Of a stretch of DNA of 64,000 nt, positions 60,570 through 64,000 are shown piece after piece; position 1 is the stretch's first letter; each line of letters begins with the position of its first letter. Below the pieces are notes generated by a model. The model was not told the origin of the DNA. It searched no databases and worked only from the letters and a program-made list of their open reading frames with translations. The stretch lies in contig NZ_LR594036.1 of the NCBI RefSeq assembly GCF_901542335.1, positions 1,178,001 through 1,242,000 on the forward strand, in the 5' to 3' direction. Both the position numbers and the translations under genes were made by a program. Source of the DNA: Streptococcus porcinus. Lineage in GTDB: Bacteria > Bacillota > Bacilli > Lactobacillales > Streptococcaceae.

Positions 60570-60607
60570 CAGTCTCTCTTTCTTTAATTTTCTAAATAAC
60601 AAGTCGG

Positions 60608-60646
60608 GACTAAAATAAAACAAAAAGCAACCTGAATCTTCAGGTT
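60608..60646 (-). terminator. Terminator or attenuator at the pulA stop, before glgB
   Basis: On the minus strand AACCTGAA, two bases and TTCAGGTT form an 8-pair stem that overlaps the pulA stop by two bases, followed by GCTTTTTGTTTTATTTT. The loop is very short, so the real loop probably takes a few more bases. It may reduce transcription into glgB-glgC-glgD-glgA. Confidence 0.55.
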
Positions 60647-62945
60647 ACTCTGTGATATCAAGGACCAATGCTGTCAATTGATCAATAAAATCGGTCTCAA
60701 TTTGAAAGCGCTTATCATTTGTTACAATTATAGCACTTTGATTTTTTGATTGCAAGCGTTTTCCGAAAGATGTGAAAATGACTTGATACTTCTTTCTATC
60801 TTCCACCGTAAAGCTGATAAATCCACTATCACGCTGGGATGACTCAAGGTAGACATGCTGTCTAATCTCAGAAAATGTTTGATATGAAAAGAATTTCGTT
60901 TCCGTTTTCAATTGGATCAATTTTTTCACAAATGCTATTGTTTCTGATTCTTTTGTAACCATTTCCCAGTCAATCTGATTTACAGCATCTGGTGCATTAT
61001 ACGAATTCATCGCGCGTTGTAAATCTTCCTGACTTAAACAACCATCTTGACTTGTAGCAATTCTCTTGGTTCGCAAAAATTCTTGCCCTATCTGCATAAA
61101 GCAAACTCCTTGCATCAGAATAGTCATCGCTGTCGCTAACTGCACTCGTTTTCTATGTGTAGCTTGATCATCATCTGGATTAAGTGCCCAAAAGAGGTCA
61201 TTTAGATTATAATTATCATGCGCTTCAACATAATTAATAACTTGATCTGGACTTAAGTAGGGAACAAGTTCATCACTTGCTAAGATTGCTTTAGCTACCA
61301 CATCTTCCGTGGCTGCACCTGAGACAAATCCTCTCTCTAGATGGCCATACACTTCTGCACCTTTTATAGCATTGCGTTGATCATCATTGAAAAAACCTAT
61401 ACCAGGCAACTTAGCAGCATTTGCCTTTGTAGCTTTTTGTTCAGGAGAAATACCAGTTCCCATATCCCAGCCCTCGCCATATATTAAGATACGGCTATCA
61501 ATCTGATTAATAGCTTGACGGATAGAGGTCATTGTCTCTATATCATGCAATCCCATTAAGTCAAAACGAAAACCATCAATATTGTACTCTGTGACCCAAT
61601 ATAAGATAGAATCAATCATATATTTTTGAAACATTTCCTTTTCACTAGCCGTTTCATTACCACAGCCAGAACCATTCTGAAAAGAACCATCTGGATTCAT
61701 TCGATAATAATAGTCTGGAACCGTTAGTTGAAAAACTGAATCTTGTGACGAATAAGTATGATTATAAACAACATCCATGATAATATTAATACCAGCATCA
61801 TGGTATGCTTGAATAGCTTCTTTCAATTCGAGAATTCGAGTAGCCGGTTCATCAGGATTACTAGTGAAACTAGCATCAGGAACATTATAATTTTCAGGAT
61901 CATAACCCCAGTTATAAGCATAGTTTCCATCTTCCTCCAAAGTCTGATGATGATCAAAGATAGGTTGCAATTGGATATGTGTCACACCTAAATCTTTAAC
62001 ATAGTCAAAAGCACTTGCGTCTCCATAGGAATTAGTAGTACCTCCTTCAAATAGACCTTTAAACTTGCCTCTATTTTCTACACTAACTCCTGATGTTTCT
62101 GAAATCGAAAAATCTCTGACGTGCATCTCGTAAATAACCGCTTGATTGGGGTTATCAAGTCTCCACCATGCACCTTCTTTTTGTTTTACTGAAAAACCTT
62201 TTGGTCTTAAATGCTCAGGAGCAATAACAATTGACCGTTTCCCCTTTGCTGTCGTAGCAATGGTATAGGGATCACGTGTGTCATTAAAAGTCCTTTTACG
62301 ATAGTGAACACGATACATATAAGCTTGATAATTTAAATCGCCATTCAGATCGATAAACCAAACTCCATGTGTATTTTGCCTATGATCATTCCTATCCTCA
62401 TGCTCACCACGTATCATTGGGTAAACCGCTAAAACACTAGCATTCTCAGCGGTTGAAGAAAATAAAACAATTTCTACCGCTAGTGCCGTAGGAGCCCAAA
62501 GACGAAATTCCGTTTTTTCTTTCGAATAGGAAAAACCTAGCCAGCCCGAAAAGCCCCACTTTTGGTCGAAAGCTCTGCTATTAACAGCCATATCAAAAGC
62601 ATGCGCTTCACGATTTTTGTAACAATGGCTTGCTATTGCTGCCTGTCGAGAATAATAGACAGTGTCATCACCATCTACTAACCAAACTTCGGTTTTAGGT
62701 GAACCATAAGCTCTTTCTATCCGATAATCTTTGGTTTTATAGCGCCAATAATGTTTTTTAACAATAACATATACATGATTTAAAAAATAAGGGGCATCAA
62801 AATCTAATTGTGCCACAAGGCCAAAACTATCAAAACTTGTGAAAAAGGCATCCTTTCCAAGTTCGCCATCACGCCATTTCCATAAATTGAAGTCAAAATA
62901 ACTCTCATCTTTAGAATGGAAATGTACCGTAACAGCATTCTTCAT
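60645..62945 (-). CDS. pulA: Type I pullulanase
   Basis: PulA debranches glycogen and pullulan at alpha-1,6 bonds (GH13). The 766 residues have an N-terminal beta-sandwich region, CBM48 (EKTEFRLWAPTALAVEIVL), YEMHVRDFSIS, the barrel motifs NIIMDVVYNHTYS, GFRFDLMGLHDIET (nucleophile Asp) and ILIYGEGWDMGT (acid Glu), and NYVEAHDNYNLNDL. YNWGYDPENYNVPD is the type I pullulanase signature. There is no signal peptide, so the enzyme is cytoplasmic and acts on stored glucan or imported dextrins. Its first base overlaps the end of the lipid kinase gene. Confidence 0.95.
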   Translation of the reverse strand: MKNAVTVHFHSKDESYFDFNLWKWRDGELGKDAFFTSFDSFGLVAQLDFDAPYFLNHVYVIVKKHYWRYKTKDYRIERAYGSPKTEVWLVDGDDTVYYSRQAAIASHCYKNREAHAFDMAVNSRAFDQKWGFSGWLGFSYSKEKTEFRLWAPTALAVEIVLFSSTAENASVLAVYPMIRGEHEDRNDHRQNTHGVWFIDLNGDLNYQAYMYRVHYRKRTFNDTRDPYTIATTAKGKRSIVIAPEHLRPKGFSVKQKEGAWWRLDNPNQAVIYEMHVRDFSISETSGVSVENRGKFKGLFEGGTTNSYGDASAFDYVKDLGVTHIQLQPIFDHHQTLEEDGNYAYNWGYDPENYNVPDASFTSNPDEPATRILELKEAIQAYHDAGINIIMDVVYNHTYSSQDSVFQLTVPDYYYRMNPDGSFQNGSGCGNETASEKEMFQKYMIDSILYWVTEYNIDGFRFDLMGLHDIETMTSIRQAINQIDSRILIYGEGWDMGTGISPEQKATKANAAKLPGIGFFNDDQRNAIKGAEVYGHLERGFVSGAATEDVVAKAILASDELVPYLSPDQVINYVEAHDNYNLNDLFWALNPDDDQATHRKRVQLATAMTILMQGVCFMQIGQEFLRTKRIATSQDGCLSQEDLQRAMNSYNAPDAVNQIDWEMVTKESETIAFVKKLIQLKTETKFFSYQTFSEIRQHVYLESSQRDSGFISFTVEDRKKYQVIFTSFGKRLQSKNQSAIIVTNDKRFQIETDFIDQLTALVLDITE
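60750..60764 (+). promoter_or_regulatory. Candidate catabolite-responsive element near the end of pulA
   Basis: The sequence TTGCAAGCGTTTTCC fits the CcpA site consensus (WTGNAANCGNWNNCW) at 14 of 15 positions. It lies inside the last 120 bases of pulA, about 180 bases upstream of the glgB start. Binding is unproven. Confidence 0.3.
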
Positions 62946-63976
62946 TAGTTCCTAATCCCTCCATTTTTTTCTTCTAAATCTTCTACTTCATGGGCAAATT
63001 TTTGTGCAATTTCTTCTATCTCTGGTTCCCCGTCATTGATATCATAAGCATCATCAGAAATCAAATCAGTATTGGCAAAAAAAGTAATATGATTTTTGAG
63101 ATTTTCGATAACAATAGGTGCATCACCACCGTATTCACCATCTAAATTAATCATCATTCTACTATCTGATTTTGGTTCAATAGAAATTTTACTCGTTTTA
63201 ATATATTCAATTCGACGGTCATTAACATGTTTACCACCATCAAGCACAAGCCGAAGTAAGTGGACAATCTCAAATAAATTAGCCGTTTTGACTAGAATCA
63301 ATGTAAACATCCCATCATCTAATTTTGCATCAGGAGCAATCATCTCAAACCCCCCCACAGAATTAGTAATAGCTGCAAAAATCATTGAAACTTCTCCTTC
63401 AAAAATGCCTCTGTCATGAGTGATTCTAACAGGAACATTTTTAACACGAGGTAATAATTCAACGCCTTTTGCCAAATAAGCTAGATAACCAAACATTGTT
63501 TTGAGCTGACTTGGAACACTGTAAGTTAATTCTGTTAGTGACCCCGCAGCAGCAATATTGATAAAGTATTCCTTTTCACGCGCTTTCCCAATATCCATTT
63601 TAATCGTTTGGTTCTTCCCAATTAACTTTGCAGCCTTGATAGGATTTCCCCTTGGAATCTTTAAAGCACGGGCAAAATCATTGGTCGTCCCCGTTGGGAT
63701 AATGGCCATTTTAGGGCGCTTATTTAAGGGAGCGATGCCACTAACAACTTCATTAATAGTACCGTCACCACCTGCTGCGATGATTAAATCCACACCGGTC
63801 TCTGCAACACGTCTCGCTTCTTTCTGGGCTGATTTAGGCTCTGCAGTTGTTTGAAAAGCTGATGTTTCATAACCATAACTTTCTAAAATATCTAAAACAT
63901 CCGCAACATTTTTCTTCATTATTTCTTGTCCAGATGTCGGATTGTAAATCAGCCTAGCTCTCTTTAGCTTTGTCAT
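62945..63976 (-). CDS. Diacylglycerol kinase family lipid kinase (DgkB/YegS type)
   Basis: The 343 residues have the DAGK catalytic motif IIAAGGDGTINEVVSG (around 67), an NPTSG start and IIPTGTTNDFARAL. DgkB-type soluble kinases recycle the diacylglycerol released by LtaS, which links this gene functionally to ltaS at the other end of the window. A regulatory-diacylglycerol role is usual in Gram-positive bacteria, though other lipid substrates are possible. The C-terminus is acidic and extended. It overlaps pulA by one base, and GAGG supports the ATG. The upstream gene, probably ligA in this group, is outside the window. Confidence 0.9.
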   Translation of the reverse strand: MTKLKRARLIYNPTSGQEIMKKNVADVLDILESYGYETSAFQTTAEPKSAQKEARRVAETGVDLIIAAGGDGTINEVVSGIAPLNKRPKMAIIPTGTTNDFARALKIPRGNPIKAAKLIGKNQTIKMDIGKAREKEYFINIAAAGSLTELTYSVPSQLKTMFGYLAYLAKGVELLPRVKNVPVRITHDRGIFEGEVSMIFAAITNSVGGFEMIAPDAKLDDGMFTLILVKTANLFEIVHLLRLVLDGGKHVNDRRIEYIKTSKISIEPKSDSRMMINLDGEYGGDAPIVIENLKNHITFFANTDLISDDAYDINDGEPEIEEIAQKFAHEVEDLEEKNGGIRN

Positions 63977-64000
63977 TTTTTACCTCGTCATTATAAATCC

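Overview
The window is a gene-dense, AT-rich stretch of a streptococcal chromosome. It is probably from a pyogenic-group Streptococcus (agalactiae, uberis, iniae and pyogenes relatives). The evidence is the rexAB helicase-nuclease, the c-a-b-delta-alpha-gamma-beta-epsilon ATP synthase order, endA/epuA beside murA, pheS and pheT split by an acetyltransferase, and a polyrhamnose cluster downstream of dnaG-rpoD. The species cannot be fixed from the sequence alone. About 50 genes are recognised and nearly all read on the minus strand. The four plus-strand genes (ltaS, a ferredoxin, mscL, a zinc peptidase) are all single-gene units. I saw no insertion sequence, prophage, CRISPR array, tRNA or rRNA.

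Layout, left to right. 1-3.9 kb: the 5' end of a glutathione reductase gene, a YlbF/YmcA-type protein, aroC, aroD and a 23S rRNA-type methyltransferase. 4-6.2 kb: ltaS on the plus strand. 6.3-7.7 kb: infC-rpmI-rplT with a long attenuator leader. 7.7-13.2 kb: cmk, a LysM protein, ferredoxin, ebsA, pepT and a large secreted amidase with Bsp-like repeats. 13.6-28.1 kb: a rhamnose-polysaccharide operon ending in a GtrA/GtrB/GT-C-like decoration module, with rmlD just upstream. 28.2-31.7 kb: a DUF59 protein, rpoD and dnaG. 31.8-41 kb: mscL, rpsU, rexA-rexB, a zinc peptidase and an OsmC-like protein. 41.1-45.4 kb: pheS-GNAT-pheT behind a Phe T-box. 45.5-48.2 kb: endA, epuA, murA and a DUF1146 protein. 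48.2-54.7 kb: the ATP synthase operon. 54.9-64 kb: glycogen synthesis and debranching (glgA, glgD, glgC, glgB, pulA) with a lipid kinase upstream.

The largest coherent system is the cell-envelope block. RmlD supplies dTDP-rhamnose. RgpA/B/E/F-like glycosyltransferases build the rhamnan on a lipid carrier, and the RgpC/RgpD-type ABC transporter exports it. A GacH-like enzyme is predicted to add glycerol phosphate outside the cell. The last three genes look like a Gtr-type set that would charge undecaprenyl phosphate with a sugar, flip it and transfer it to the polymer.

The regulatory DNA is unusually readable: a terminator/antiterminator pair before infC, a T-box with a TTC specifier before pheS, several near-consensus promoters, and three genes (ferredoxin, DUF1146, the methyltransferase) whose -10 box sits so close to the start codon that leaderless mRNAs are predicted. 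Several start codons were moved from the longest open frame using ribosome-binding sites: dnaG to TTG, murA to GTG, and pheS, pheT, glgB, glgC, pepT, rpsU and others to internal ATGs. infC probably starts at a rare ATC or ATA codon.
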